From assembly GCA_046047495.1 (NCBI GenBank), contig JBJOHV010000058.1, positions 1-30,986 on the forward strand: a stretch of 30,986 bases of DNA. The letters are read 5' to 3'. Below the pieces are notes generated by a model. That model worked only from the letters and a program-made list of their open reading frames with translations. It had not been told where the DNA came from and ran no database searches. The number at the start of each line of letters is the position of its first letter. The first letter of the stretch is position 1. This DNA is from NORP240 sp046047495 (GTDB taxonomy: Bacteria; Pseudomonadota; Gammaproteobacteria; Pseudomonadales; Pseudohongiellaceae). Positions 9,016-17,766 of this stretch are shown here, piece after piece. The position numbers and the translations under genes are program-made.

Positions 9016-10024
9016 AGCGCCCCTCGGTGAGGGCCTGGATGAATGGCAGTTTAAGCAGCAATTGTTTCATGCCCTCAACATCCAGCTGCTCGGTATTGTC
9101 GGAGTTGTAGTCCTGCGCCCGGGTGATGCTCGCTTCCCCTTGCTCCATGTACTTACCGTAGTTCAGATCCCTCAGGTCAGGAGGTATGCGAAAATACTGC
9201 CCTACGTCCTCTGCGCTGACCCTCTCCTCGCGGCTCAGCAAGGCTTCTGCACGCTTTTCGCCGTGCCGTGTCCCTATTACGTTCACAGGATGATTCTCGC
9301 AATTCAAGAGCTGACACAGTGCCTTCACCAGGGTATCAATGGTGGCAGCAGGTGCCTTCTGGACGAATGTGTCGCCCGGACCGCCATTCTCAAATGCATA
9401 CATGACCAGATCCACCGCATCATTCAGTGACATCATGAATCGGGTCATATCCGGATCAGTGATGGAAATGGGTTTGCCGGCCCGGATCTGCGTAACGAAA
9501 AGCGGGATCACGGACCCCCGTGATGCCATCACGTTTCCATATCGGGTGGCACACAACACCGTGCCATTGCTGCTTCTTGATTTGGCCACCACGACCTTCT
9601 CCATCATCGCCTTGGATATCCCCATGGCGTTGATGGGATAGACCGCTTTGTCGGTGCTCAATGCAATGACGCGTTTGACACCCGATGTGATGGCTGCCTC
9701 CAGGACATTTTCCGTACCCAGGATATTGGTTTTCACAGCTTCCAGCGGATGGAATTCGCAGGCGGGCACCTGTTTCAGGGCTGCCGCATGAAAAATAAAG
9801 TCCACACCACGCACGGCATTCAGAACCGCCTGATAATCCCGAACGTCCCCCACGTGGAATTTGATCTTGTCGTTCTGGAAGCGCTTGCGCATGTCATCCT
9901 GCTTCTTCTCATCACGACTGAATATGCGGATTTCCCTCAGATCAGAGTCCAAAAACCGTCGCAAAACGGCGTTCCCAAAAGACCCTGTACCACCGGTGAT
10001 GAGCAACACGTTATTCTTGAACAT
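8996..10024 (-). CDS. capE: UDP-GlcNAc 4,6-dehydratase (5-inverting), CapE/FnlA/WbjB
   Basis: SDR enzyme of 342 residues that starts UDP-L-FucNAc synthesis by 4,6-dehydration and 5-epimerisation of UDP-GlcNAc. Seen: the Rossmann motif ITGGTGSFGNAVLRRF, FSRDEKKQDDMR, HAAALKQVPACE, and the active-site segment STDKAVYPINAMGISKAMMEK. The usual catalytic tyrosine position is Met in this segment, as in CapE-type enzymes, while the TDK residues remain, so this is a family trait and not damage. ATG 10022-10024 is the start. The gene heads the capE-capF-capG block, 22 bases after the upstream glycosyltransferase... reading downstream along the operon, that transferase ends at 10047. The product is cytoplasmic. 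Confidence 0.94.
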   Translation of the reverse strand: MFKNNVLLITGGTGSFGNAVLRRFLDSDLREIRIFSRDEKKQDDMRKRFQNDKIKFHVGDVRDYQAVLNAVRGVDFIFHAAALKQVPACEFHPLEAVKTNILGTENVLEAAITSGVKRVIALSTDKAVYPINAMGISKAMMEKVVVAKSRSSNGTVLCATRYGNVMASRGSVIPLFVTQIRAGKPISITDPDMTRFMMSLNDAVDLVMYAFENGGPGDTFVQKAPAATIDTLVKALCQLLNCENHPVNVIGTRHGEKRAEALLSREERVSAEDVGQYFRIPPDLRDLNYGKYMEQGEASITRAQDYNSDNTEQLDVEGMKQLLLKLPFIQALTEGRYVDPDT

Positions 10025-10046
10025 GAAACATTCCAGTCAGTGCCAG

Positions 10047-11198
10047 TTAATTGGTGTTGGCTTGCGCCCCTATCCGGGCCAGGAACTCAAGGGTCTCTTT
10101 GGCACAGGTCTCCCAGGAATATTCAAGGGATCTTTGATAAGCCTGCATCGCCACACGTTCCCGCAAGTCCGTATTCAAAGCAAGAGTCTTAATGGCATCG
10201 GCTATTGAACCTGTATCATCCGGATCGAAGTATACACCAGCCTCCCCCAGCACTTCCGGCATGGGGCCGCGCTCGGCGCAGGCTATGGGCAACCCTGCTG
10301 CCATGGCCTCCAGGAGGATGTTGGGCAGGTTCTCGCAGGACGACGCAAACACAAACAGCTCCGCCGAGTGATACTGCTCATGGAGCGTGGCAAACTCCAC
10401 CTCCCCGTGCCAGACCAGGCGCTCGCCCCGGGGGTCCAAGGCATCCAGCAAAGCTTGCAGGCGACGCCCATACCCATTCCACCTTGGCCCCACCAGCTCC
10501 AATTTCACCGGTAAACCGGCCTGCTGCAGCCGATGGACAGCCTGCACCACTTCCAGCTGATGCTTGTAGGGCATAGCGATGGAAACGTACAGCAGTCGAA
10601 GGGGGTCAGCTGGGGAGCAGTCCGACAGAGCCCGCACCGGTCGGGGAACCTGCCGAAAGCGCGCCTCAATGCCGTGGGGTACCAGCGCCGTTTGGTTCGG
10701 TTCAAGCCCCAGCCGAACACACAGGGCTGCCTGGGCATAGCGGGACAGAAAGATCACTCCGGATGCACGCTGGAACGAACGCCCCTGAGTCAACGCCAGC
10801 ATCCGCAGCTTGACACGGGTCACGCCCCAGGGAAACCGGCGGCGCTCCGTCGGCTCAAAAGGCAGCATGTTCTGACTGAGGGTGGCCACGGGAATCCGGT
10901 GGCGATTGGACACACTGCCCCCTGGGGCAAACAACACATCACACCCTGCCGCCAGCACCGCCTTTGGCAGAATCCATTGCTGACCGGCCATGCGTACGGG
11001 CAATGGAGCACCCATCCAGTCAGCACTGTGGATGGTCAGCCATGGTGCTGAAGGTAACTGCCTGGCCACGTCGCCATTGACCCATACGCTGACCTGTCTG
11101 ATGCCGGAGGCCGCTGGATCCGCATGGGCCAGCAAGCGGCTCAGGTGAGTCACGCCCCCACCCTGTCGGATGTTCACGGCATCGATGGCGAGGTGCAT
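10047..11198 (-). CDS. Glycosyltransferase family 4 (GT-B)
   Basis: Predicted retaining glycosyltransferase of 383 residues. The N-terminus MHLAIDAVNIRQGGGVTHL has the glycine-rich acceptor-domain loop, and ASGVIFLSRYAQAAL followed by VPHGIEARF marks the interdomain region. The C-terminal GT4 domain has LLYVSIAMPYKHQLEVVQA and the donor-site pattern FASSCENLPNILLEAMAAGLPIACAERGPMPEVLGEAGVYFDPDD, here with E..N.PN.LLEAMA in place of the common EGFGLP form. Substrate and linkage are unknown; it should extend the repeat unit. The 85 bases between it and the upstream methyltransferase are the longest gap between genes inside the operon, and no clear Shine-Dalgarno lies before its ATG. It could have lost tight coupling with the block upstream. 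Confidence 0.85.
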   Translation of the reverse strand: MHLAIDAVNIRQGGGVTHLSRLLAHADPAASGIRQVSVWVNGDVARQLPSAPWLTIHSADWMGAPLPVRMAGQQWILPKAVLAAGCDVLFAPGGSVSNRHRIPVATLSQNMLPFEPTERRRFPWGVTRVKLRMLALTQGRSFQRASGVIFLSRYAQAALCVRLGLEPNQTALVPHGIEARFRQVPRPVRALSDCSPADPLRLLYVSIAMPYKHQLEVVQAVHRLQQAGLPVKLELVGPRWNGYGRRLQALLDALDPRGERLVWHGEVEFATLHEQYHSAELFVFASSCENLPNILLEAMAAGLPIACAERGPMPEVLGEAGVYFDPDDTGSIADAIKTLALNTDLRERVAMQAYQRSLEYSWETCAKETLEFLARIGAQANTN

Positions 11199-11283
11199 GG
11201 AGGTGATAACTCAGCGCGTGAACCAGGGCCGATCTGTTTACCAGTATCGGATCTGATTTTGCGGATGCAATAGATCATGTCAC

Positions 11284-12168
11284 TCAATCCTTGGGCTTGA
11301 CCGTGAAATCTGCAATACCGCCCTGTATGGCATACTCGGACCCGCATTCGCCGCAGCGATAGGTGTCACCATGTGGCTGCTGCAAATCCCCGTGACAACG
11401 CGGACAGCACAGCAATCCAGCGAGATCAAGGTTAGCGTTGCGAGCATTCTGAGAGAACCAGCGACGGATCCATTGGACCAGCCGGCGACGCATGCCTGGC
11501 GGAGATGCCTGGTACGTGATAGCTGGCAAAGGCCAGTCGGCATCCACCTCGGGATTGACAACTGTATAGTCGATGCGATCGTTCCAATACAGACGGGTAT
11601 AGAACGGCAGCGGATGGTCTCGGAGCTGCCGATACCAACCGGCATCCTGCTTCAGTTTGGCTTCATAGCCATCGACCACGAATCCATCATGGCGCCAAGA
11701 CGGCTTCTTGAAGATCCTGATACCTTGCTCGCCCCCGCCGTAGACCTCCAATCGATGAAACCGAAACGGATTGATCCGCTCGAAGAAACCGTCGGGGGTT
11801 TCGATATAGCCTGCTTTTCCCACCCGCATGAGTTCGCTGATGAAAAACTCCGGATACAGGGTATGTTCCAGAATGTGCGATGCAATGACGAAGTCGAAGA
11901 CCTTGTCCTTGAACGGCATGCGCTCAGCCGTCCCATAGACAATCGGACGGTCCTTCACCAACGGCGCAAAGTAACGCTCAGAAGTCTCCTCATAGCCGTC
12001 CAGGAGCACATTGGCCCGGGGATACGGATTGCCACCGGAACCCACATCCAGCACCAGCGCGGATACCGGCACCGGGCAATGCAGGCGCCGCAGCGACCAG
12101 GCGAGACGCCGCATGCCCAACGCATTCAGGACATCCATCGCAGTGGATGTCGCCTTGAATCGGTTCAT
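11284..12168 (-). CDS. SAM-dependent methyltransferase domain protein with C-terminal zinc ribbon
   Basis: Protein of 294 residues. A class I methyltransferase domain occupies about residues 30-150: LVLDVGSGGNPYPRANVLLDG is motif I and MPFKDKVFDFVIASHILEH the later motif, typical of Methyltransf_11. The C-terminus (about 250-290) has two CxxC pairs, CCPRCHGD and RCGECGSEYAIQGGIADF, a Trm112-like zinc ribbon. The middle contains WYRQLRDHPLPFYTRLYWNDRIDYTVV, as seen in methyltransferase-like proteins of polysaccharide loci. The target is unknown: it might methylate a sugar of the glycan or cap the chain. Its ATG overlaps the stop of the upstream methyltransferase by four bases. Confidence 0.82.
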   Translation of the reverse strand: MNRFKATSTAMDVLNALGMRRLAWSLRRLHCPVPVSALVLDVGSGGNPYPRANVLLDGYEETSERYFAPLVKDRPIVYGTAERMPFKDKVFDFVIASHILEHTLYPEFFISELMRVGKAGYIETPDGFFERINPFRFHRLEVYGGGEQGIRIFKKPSWRHDGFVVDGYEAKLKQDAGWYRQLRDHPLPFYTRLYWNDRIDYTVVNPEVDADWPLPAITYQASPPGMRRRLVQWIRRWFSQNARNANLDLAGLLCCPRCHGDLQQPHGDTYRCGECGSEYAIQGGIADFTVKPKD

Positions 12169-12866
12169 CGTCGCGCCTCCACGAACAGACTTTCCTCCGC
12201 CCGGTTGTCCAGCACGTCGATATCCGGCATTTCGCCCTGCTGGTAATCACAACGGCGGATGGTGTGAAACCTGGCTTGTTCCAATCGCTCAACCAGCATC
12301 TCGAAATCGTACATGTACTTGTGCCGGGAATAGCGGTTGTCCTCGTCTTCCACAAAGAAATAGTTCTTCAGCATCCGATCCCTGGCGCCGGCCTGATACA
12401 TCGCCACGGCATAAGCCAGATCAGGAATCGACAGACGCAGCAAGCCTCCAGGCTTCAGCACTCGATAGGCCTCGCGCAGCAGATTCTCTGCCTCACCGGG
12501 ATAGAGGTGTTCGAAAAAGTGCGACGAGTAGATACAGTCCACGCTGGCATCTGGAAAGGGAATGCTGGCACCCAGGTCGTGGTGCACGAAGCAGTGATCT
12601 CGTAACAGACGCCGGTAGGTGTCTTCTGAATAGTAGTGCCGCGCACCAGCGGTCCGATAAGCCAGACCATGGACAAACGTTGGCAGGTTTGCGATCAGGG
12701 CATTGAGGCTACCGTCCACGTTGATCCAGCCTGGCGCCACTGCCAGACCGCACCCGAGATTCACCTTTACGGGATCGAAGCCAGGTGGGACGCCGATACG
12801 CCGGCGTGCCTTGAGTCGGGCCAGGCTCCGATTGGTGAGTTCGATAGCCGATCGAATCAGTGTCAT
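12165..12866 (-). CDS. Class I SAM-dependent methyltransferase
   Basis: Methyltransferase-like protein of 233 residues. Motif I reads VNLGCGLAVAPGWINVDGS, and PFPDASVDCIYSSHFFEHLYPGEAENLLREAYRVLKPGGLLRLSIPDL gives motifs II and III of the Methyltransf_11/predicted SAM-dependent methyltransferase group often found in capsule and O-antigen loci. The insert between motifs I and II (FVHGLAYRTAGARHYYSEDTYRRLL) is typical of this subgroup. The acceptor is unknown; a sugar hydroxyl or amino group on the glycan is the best guess from context. It overlaps both neighbours by four bases (ATGA), so it is translationally coupled between a CgeB-like transferase and the zinc-ribbon methyltransferase. Confidence 0.83.
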   Translation of the reverse strand: MTLIRSAIELTNRSLARLKARRRIGVPPGFDPVKVNLGCGLAVAPGWINVDGSLNALIANLPTFVHGLAYRTAGARHYYSEDTYRRLLRDHCFVHHDLGASIPFPDASVDCIYSSHFFEHLYPGEAENLLREAYRVLKPGGLLRLSIPDLAYAVAMYQAGARDRMLKNYFFVEDEDNRYSRHKYMYDFEMLVERLEQARFHTIRRCDYQQGEMPDIDVLDNRAEESLFVEARR

Positions 12867-13942
12867 CCTGCGTACTCCGGCAATTCCACCGCCCGCGCCA
12901 GCACCTGACGCATGCGGGATACCACATCATGGCCATCGGCGCGAACCCTCGCCAATCCCGCCAGGGCGATGGCCTGACACCGTGACTCATCACGCAGCAA
13001 CCAGTTGAGCTGGTCGTGCAGTTCCTGTCGATTCCTGAACATCACCGCCTCCCGATCCGGCACGAACAGACTCGCTAGATCATCGGAATATTCGGAAAGC
13101 AGCACCGTACCACTGGCCGGGATCTCAAAACAGCGCCGGGTGTAGGTGTCCCGGTTCAAGCGGGAAAGGAAGCACATGGCAGCCTTGGCGCCACACAGGG
13201 CCTTGTTGTAGTCAGCGCCCCAAAGCAGATGGACCGGCGCCAGGTGGGCCAGCACCGGACTGCGGGCCAGCACTGTGTTCCATTCATAATCCGGTCCGAA
13301 TAGACGCAGATGCCATCCTTGACGGACGACGTCCTCCAGGAGTTCCAATCGACCGTCCTGCTCATAGTGGCCAACGAACACCACGTCGCAACCATACTTG
13401 GCTTGGTCCTCCGCAGATAGCGAGTGAGGGTAATTGCGTTGGGGCATGTACCAGGAACGCAACAAGTCTACCTGACGTGCACCCGCTGCGGTTAATTCAC
13501 CTAGGTTGTGGGTGCGGTAGGCGAATACCAGGTCATACAATGCGATACCACCCAGAAAATGGCGCCACAACCAGCGGGGGTAACGGGGTGAAAACGGATC
13601 GTCGTTGTTGTAGCCCAGCAGCTTCACCTTGGGTACTGCAACGCGAAGTGACCGCAGTGTTTCCGGCAGTACATGGGTACCGCGATAGATGAAAACGATG
13701 GTTGGTTGTTGCTGGGTGGCGAGATCGATCAAATCCCGGTTCAGGCGTTGGATGCGTGGTCCCCACATGTATTTGTTCTGCGCCTTGAGGAGCGGTCTTG
13801 ACAAACGGTCTATGGCAGAGGCCGGTTGGAAATAGGTATGCCAACCAAACCGCAGCACCTCATGCCCCAGTTCCTGAAACGCCTGAGACACGGCCTCTTC
13901 GTGCAGCTCCGAGTGCCAATCTCCTGCCACCAGGATTTTCAT
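12863..13942 (-). CDS. CgeB-like glycosyltransferase (Glyco_trans_1_2 type)
   Basis: Predicted GT-B protein of 359 residues from the start at 13940-13942 (MKILVAGDWHSELHEEAV). The open frame continues 21 codons further upstream but that part is the coding end of the preceding gene, and TGATG junction use (stop and start sharing one base) favours the shorter start. The C-terminal domain has the CgeB-type segment RLNRDTYTRRCFEIPASGTVLLSEYSDDLASLF, then VMFRNRQELHDQLNWLLRD. The N-terminal part contains IVFIYRGTHVLPETL, as in related DUF3880-type proteins. Donor and acceptor are not known. The sequence is typical of transferases in O-antigen clusters and of flagellin glycosylation islands. Confidence 0.82.
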   Translation of the reverse strand: MKILVAGDWHSELHEEAVSQAFQELGHEVLRFGWHTYFQPASAIDRLSRPLLKAQNKYMWGPRIQRLNRDLIDLATQQQPTIVFIYRGTHVLPETLRSLRVAVPKVKLLGYNNDDPFSPRYPRWLWRHFLGGIALYDLVFAYRTHNLGELTAAGARQVDLLRSWYMPQRNYPHSLSAEDQAKYGCDVVFVGHYEQDGRLELLEDVVRQGWHLRLFGPDYEWNTVLARSPVLAHLAPVHLLWGADYNKALCGAKAAMCFLSRLNRDTYTRRCFEIPASGTVLLSEYSDDLASLFVPDREAVMFRNRQELHDQLNWLLRDESRCQAIALAGLARVRADGHDVVSRMRQVLARAVELPEYAG

Positions 13943-14979
13943 CACCGTTCTCCCTGGTACACAGAGCCCAGGACTGGCGTACGACCGAAACGTCGCTTGA
14001 TCCAAACGATCAGTCGATCTGTATTGCGCACCCCCAATAGCGCGATGGCACCGAAATACAGCCAGTAGATGGGATACCGACCAAAGCCCATCCGCGCCAG
14101 CTGTTGTCCATACCGGAAAAAGGTACCGATCGGCTTGTCCGCCTGGATCGACAGCAGTGGATAGGCGTAGTTGGCCAGGTCCCTTTCGATGGCCTGGTAG
14201 ATCGGCAGGCTGTGTTGCTGCTCGACCCAGCGGGCGATGTTGAGCATGCCCTGGACGAAAGTCAGGGATGACTCCGGTGTCCGCTCGCGGGGCTTGAAGC
14301 TCCCCCGCTCGCTGGCACTGTTACCGAAGTCCGGGGTTCCACCGTTGCGATAGAGGGAGACTCGCTGTGGACTGAAGACCGCACCATGGGAAACCAGCAT
14401 CTCCGCCACCAGATACAGTTGGTACAGCAGGGTGCCATCGAAGCGATTGGTCGCCAGATCCAAAGCCGTCTGGCGATGAAAGGTCATGCCGGGAATAACC
14501 ACCGACCGCCGATACACGGTGCCGATGGAGGCAGCCCCAGGTGGAAAGTAGATTTCCCGATCAAAGTAGCAGAACTCCTGGATGACGTTGTCCGGCGTCC
14601 CTTCAAACGCGGCATAGCTGCGCAAGTAGACAGCCGCCGCTGGGTGACGTGTCAGGACATCATCGATATGGCGCAAGGCGCCTGGACACATCAGATCGTC
14701 ATTGCCCATGAACACCACGAAATCACCACTGGCTGTTTCCAGCAATCGGCGCAGATTGCCGTCGTAACCGAGATTGACTTCGTTTTCCCGATAGACGATA
14801 CGATCCGGGTATCGGGAGTGATAGGCCATCGCCACACCCCGAATTGGGTCGCGCTCCGGCGAACCATCTTCACATATCACCACTTCGTAATTGTCATGGT
14901 CCTGGGTCAGTATCGAGTCGAGCAGTGCCGGGAGAACAGCAGCACGGTTATAGGCTGGGATACAGACTGAAAGCTTCAT
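13942..14979 (-). CDS. Glycosyltransferase family 2
   Basis: GT-A transferase of 345 residues. The N-terminus MKLSVCIPAYNRAAVLPALL and VVICEDGSPERDP form the nucleotide-binding start; FVVFMGNDDLMCPGAL contains the metal-binding aspartates in the DD position in place of DxD, common for this family. The acceptor half is unusually long (about residues 120-345) and ends in a basic hydrophobic stretch (YPIYWLYFGAIALLGV then WIKRRFGR), which may touch the membrane. The product should add one sugar to the lipid-linked repeat unit; specificity is unknown. The ATG at 14977-14979 lies 12 bases after the end of the asparagine-synthase-like gene. Confidence 0.88.
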   Translation of the reverse strand: MKLSVCIPAYNRAAVLPALLDSILTQDHDNYEVVICEDGSPERDPIRGVAMAYHSRYPDRIVYRENEVNLGYDGNLRRLLETASGDFVVFMGNDDLMCPGALRHIDDVLTRHPAAAVYLRSYAAFEGTPDNVIQEFCYFDREIYFPPGAASIGTVYRRSVVIPGMTFHRQTALDLATNRFDGTLLYQLYLVAEMLVSHGAVFSPQRVSLYRNGGTPDFGNSASERGSFKPRERTPESSLTFVQGMLNIARWVEQQHSLPIYQAIERDLANYAYPLLSIQADKPIGTFFRYGQQLARMGFGRYPIYWLYFGAIALLGVRNTDRLIVWIKRRFGRTPVLGSVYQGER

Positions 14980-14991
14980 CCATAGCCCCTA

Positions 14992-16866
14992 TCAGACAGC
15001 CGCCTGCAATCGATCCAGTGCGATACTCAACATGCTCAGTGCGAACAATCTTGAACCATTCGCCCTGCCCCGCTGATGTCCCGCCACCAGTTCACGAATG
15101 AACCGGCTATCCAGCAGCCCATCGAAGCGAGTCTCCAGACCATCGAGATATCCCACTCCGTCACCCCTAAACCAGGCGTCGATGGGAATGGAGAATCCCT
15201 GCTTGCGATTCAGGTCCAGAGCTGCCGGCAATACGTTGTGACCCAACTGCTTCTGCAGGATGCGGCCGCTGGTGCGGGTCACCTTGAGGTCGCTGGGAAT
15301 GCTGCGGTAAGCCAGTTCGATCAAACGATGGTCCAGGAACGGCGCGCGCAGTTCCAGGCTGTTTGCCATGCTAGCGCGGTCCACCTTCACCAGGAAGTCA
15401 TCGGGCAGGATGCTGCCGAAGTGAGTGCGCATCATGGCGTCGATAGGGTCGGCACCGGTCTGGAACAGAGACAACTTGCCCAATTCCGGGGTCAACAGCT
15501 TGTCTCCCAGTTGCGCTCGCAGCTCGGGGGCTATCAACTGGTTGCGCAGTGGCGCGTCGAAATACGGAGAACCCCAGATCAAGGCCTGATAGGGACCGCG
15601 CCGCAGGGCCTGCAGGCGATTTCGCCCTCGCACCCCGGCCGGAAGATGACCGACGGCGTCGGCGACACTCGACATCAGCGGCGCCGGCACCCAACCCCAG
15701 CGGGCCTGGTCTCGCAGCGCCTGGGTGTAATCCCCATAGCCACCAAACAATTCATCCCCCCCATCCCCACCCAGCGCCACCTTGACGTGTTGCCGGGTCA
15801 AGCGGGAAATCATGAAGGCTGGAATTAGTGATGAGTCTCCCAGCGGCTCATCCACAAAGGGTGCCAGGTCATCCAGGACCGACAGGGACGGCGCAGCCAG
15901 GTCCAGTCGATGAAACCGGGCATCGAGATGCTGGGCCACCTGGCGCGCATAGCCGGACTCATCCAGGGACGACCCCGGCAGCGCCATGGTAAACACATCC
16001 AGCGGTCCGCTGCATAGCTGCGCCGCCAGGACAGCAATGAGACTGGAGTCCAGCCCGCCCGACAACAGCACGCCTACCGGTACGTCGCTGCGCAGCCGGA
16101 TGCGAATGGCATCCGTGAGCACTGCCTGCACCCGCTCCAGCAATTCCTCAGCAGGCAATGTATGCGTGCTCCGCGCCGGCAGAGACCACCAGCGCCAGAC
16201 TTTCAGCCGGCCATCGCCCGGCGTGAAACGCATGGCGTGCGCGGGCGGCAATTTGCGCACCCCGCCGAGCAGGCAGTGATCCCCAGGTATATATCCCAGC
16301 GCGAGGTAGTGATTAAGCCCTTGAGGGCTGATTCCGCCACGCAGGGCCGGCGGAATAGCCTTCAACTCTGATGCGAAGGCGAGGGTTTGGTCTTTATGGG
16401 CATAGTAGAACGGTTTTTCTCCTGCCCGGTCCCTGGCCGCAAACAGGGAAGCGGGCGTCTGGTCGGTACCTGCATCCCAGATTGCAAACGCAAACATACC
16501 ATTTAGATGATCGAGACACGCTTCGCCCCATTGCAGATAGGCGGTGAGCAACACCTCAGTATCACTCTCGCCCTCGAAGGCATACCCCAATGATCGCAGC
16601 TGGGCGGCCAGTTCCACGTAGTTGTAGAGTTCGCCGTTATAGACGATGACAAAGCGCCCACATGGGCTCACCCGAGGTTGAGCGCCCGTGGGCGACAGGT
16701 CGATGATGCTGAGGCGCGCATGACCCAGGCGAACCTGACCATCACCGCTGAGCCACTGACCCTGCTCATCGGGGCCGCGGTGGTGGAGGGATTGCAGGCC
16801 CGCAGGTAGCCACGTTGACAATGAATCGTCGCCTTTGCCATTGATGAGCCCCAACAATCCACACAT
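14992..16866 (-). CDS. asnB: Asparagine synthase-type glutamine amidotransferase (AsnB family)
   Basis: Two-domain enzyme of 624 residues. The N-terminal class II glutaminase domain begins MCGLLGLING with the catalytic Cys2 and carries YNGELYNYVEL and the ESDTEVLL loop. The C-terminal synthase domain has the PP-loop LLSGGLDSSLIAVLA, GGDGGDELFGGY and DFLVKVDRASMANSLELRAPFLDHRLIE. All key residues for glutamine-dependent amidation are present. In surface-polysaccharide loci such enzymes often amidate sugar uronic acids (for example WbpS-like proteins), so the physiological product may be a uronamide and not asparagine; UDP-glucose 6-dehydrogenase nearby could supply uronate. Which of the two it does cannot be told from sequence. 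Start ATG 16864-16866. Confidence 0.9.
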   Translation of the reverse strand: MCGLLGLINGKGDDSLSTWLPAGLQSLHHRGPDEQGQWLSGDGQVRLGHARLSIIDLSPTGAQPRVSPCGRFVIVYNGELYNYVELAAQLRSLGYAFEGESDTEVLLTAYLQWGEACLDHLNGMFAFAIWDAGTDQTPASLFAARDRAGEKPFYYAHKDQTLAFASELKAIPPALRGGISPQGLNHYLALGYIPGDHCLLGGVRKLPPAHAMRFTPGDGRLKVWRWWSLPARSTHTLPAEELLERVQAVLTDAIRIRLRSDVPVGVLLSGGLDSSLIAVLAAQLCSGPLDVFTMALPGSSLDESGYARQVAQHLDARFHRLDLAAPSLSVLDDLAPFVDEPLGDSSLIPAFMISRLTRQHVKVALGGDGGDELFGGYGDYTQALRDQARWGWVPAPLMSSVADAVGHLPAGVRGRNRLQALRRGPYQALIWGSPYFDAPLRNQLIAPELRAQLGDKLLTPELGKLSLFQTGADPIDAMMRTHFGSILPDDFLVKVDRASMANSLELRAPFLDHRLIELAYRSIPSDLKVTRTSGRILQKQLGHNVLPAALDLNRKQGFSIPIDAWFRGDGVGYLDGLETRFDGLLDSRFIRELVAGHQRGRANGSRLFALSMLSIALDRLQAAV

Positions 16867-16875
16867 GCCAGGTGC

Positions 16876-17766
16876 CTAACAGGTGATCCATCCGTGTGGA
16901 ATAAGGCCTTTGAAGCCCCACCAGGCCACCCCTTCGCGACGCTCGATTCCCGGCGCGATCACTATCTTGTTCGAATGGGATGGCAACCAAGCCCCCCACC
17001 AGCTGAAGGTGCTGTTGGCAATGATGAAGTGCCGGCACAAAGTCATCAGCCATAGATCGGCATAGGCAAGATCATGTCCCTGGTTATGGTCCACCACCGT
17101 GAAGCGGCCAGCTGGAAACAGTTCCGCAGCCTGTACCAGATCGGGCCGGTCGGAAAATACAAAATAATGCGAGTCGGCGATGTGCTGCTCCAGTAACGCC
17201 AGGGCACGCCGGTAGTAATCCGGTGGCGCATGCTGATCATGGTCCACCGCGTCCCCCAGAAAATAACGCAGATGCACCGCGACCGGTTGCGGGCAGTGGC
17301 GGATCCGCTGCGCCATCTCCAGATTGGCAGTGTCCTGGGGCGGCAGAATGCGCAGGTCCCCACGGATGGTATCGGCCACGTCGGCGAAATAGCCTTCGCT
17401 CTGCCAGTAACCCTCCAGGTACAGAGTGCCAGGCACCTTCAGCTGCAGCAGGTCCGGCACAAAATCCACCCCCTGCTGCACAATGTGGCGACGCCGGGCA
17501 AACGGCTTGCGGTTCTCGTTCAGCAGGCGCCATGCCCGGCGTAACCGGGGCAATGGCTCCAGACGTTCCCGCGACGTGGCAAAGCGGCCGGCGATGGCAA
17601 AATGCTGCAGCTCACAGCGGCGCCGGTAGAGTGTATCGCGGGCAAACCCGCTGACATCGTCCAGCACCAGTTCCGCAGCGTTGTGCAATGCCAGGCGGCG
17701 GGCCGCGCTGTAAATGAACAGCTGATTGCCCAGGCCGCCCATCAATCGCGCAATCACTTTAGCCAT
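16876..17766 (-). CDS. GT11 alpha-1,2-fucosyltransferase-like protein
   Basis: Protein of 296 residues with the GT11 signature at the N-terminus (MAKVIARLMGGLGNQLFIYSAARRLA) and at the C-terminus (FIIANSTFSWWGAWLPSHSNKIVIAP). GT11 enzymes move L-fucose from GDP-fucose to a hydroxyl, usually O2 of galactose. The nucleotide-binding HxRRxD motif appears here as AVHLRYFLGD, lacking the second arginine and with an apparent insertion, which is unusual. GDP-fucose would come from gmd and fcl upstream in the operon. Start ATG 17764-17766 overlaps the end of the upstream GT2 gene by 13 bases. The protein is cytoplasmic or peripheral. Confidence 0.9.
   Translation of the reverse strand: MAKVIARLMGGLGNQLFIYSAARRLALHNAAELVLDDVSGFARDTLYRRRCELQHFAIAGRFATSRERLEPLPRLRRAWRLLNENRKPFARRRHIVQQGVDFVPDLLQLKVPGTLYLEGYWQSEGYFADVADTIRGDLRILPPQDTANLEMAQRIRHCPQPVAVHLRYFLGDAVDHDQHAPPDYYRRALALLEQHIADSHYFVFSDRPDLVQAAELFPAGRFTVVDHNQGHDLAYADLWLMTLCRHFIIANSTFSWWGAWLPSHSNKIVIAPGIERREGVAWWGFKGLIPHGWITC

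Noticed and set aside
8996..10024. Damaged active site in CapE (Met in place of the SDR tyrosine)
   Set aside because: The same NAMGISK segment is known from functional CapE-type dehydratases, so it is a family trait.
11190..11210. Perfect Shine-Dalgarno-like GGAGGTGAT on the plus strand near 11199
   Set aside because: No plausible plus-strand gene follows it; it is the complement of the region just before a minus-strand start, so coincidence is likely.
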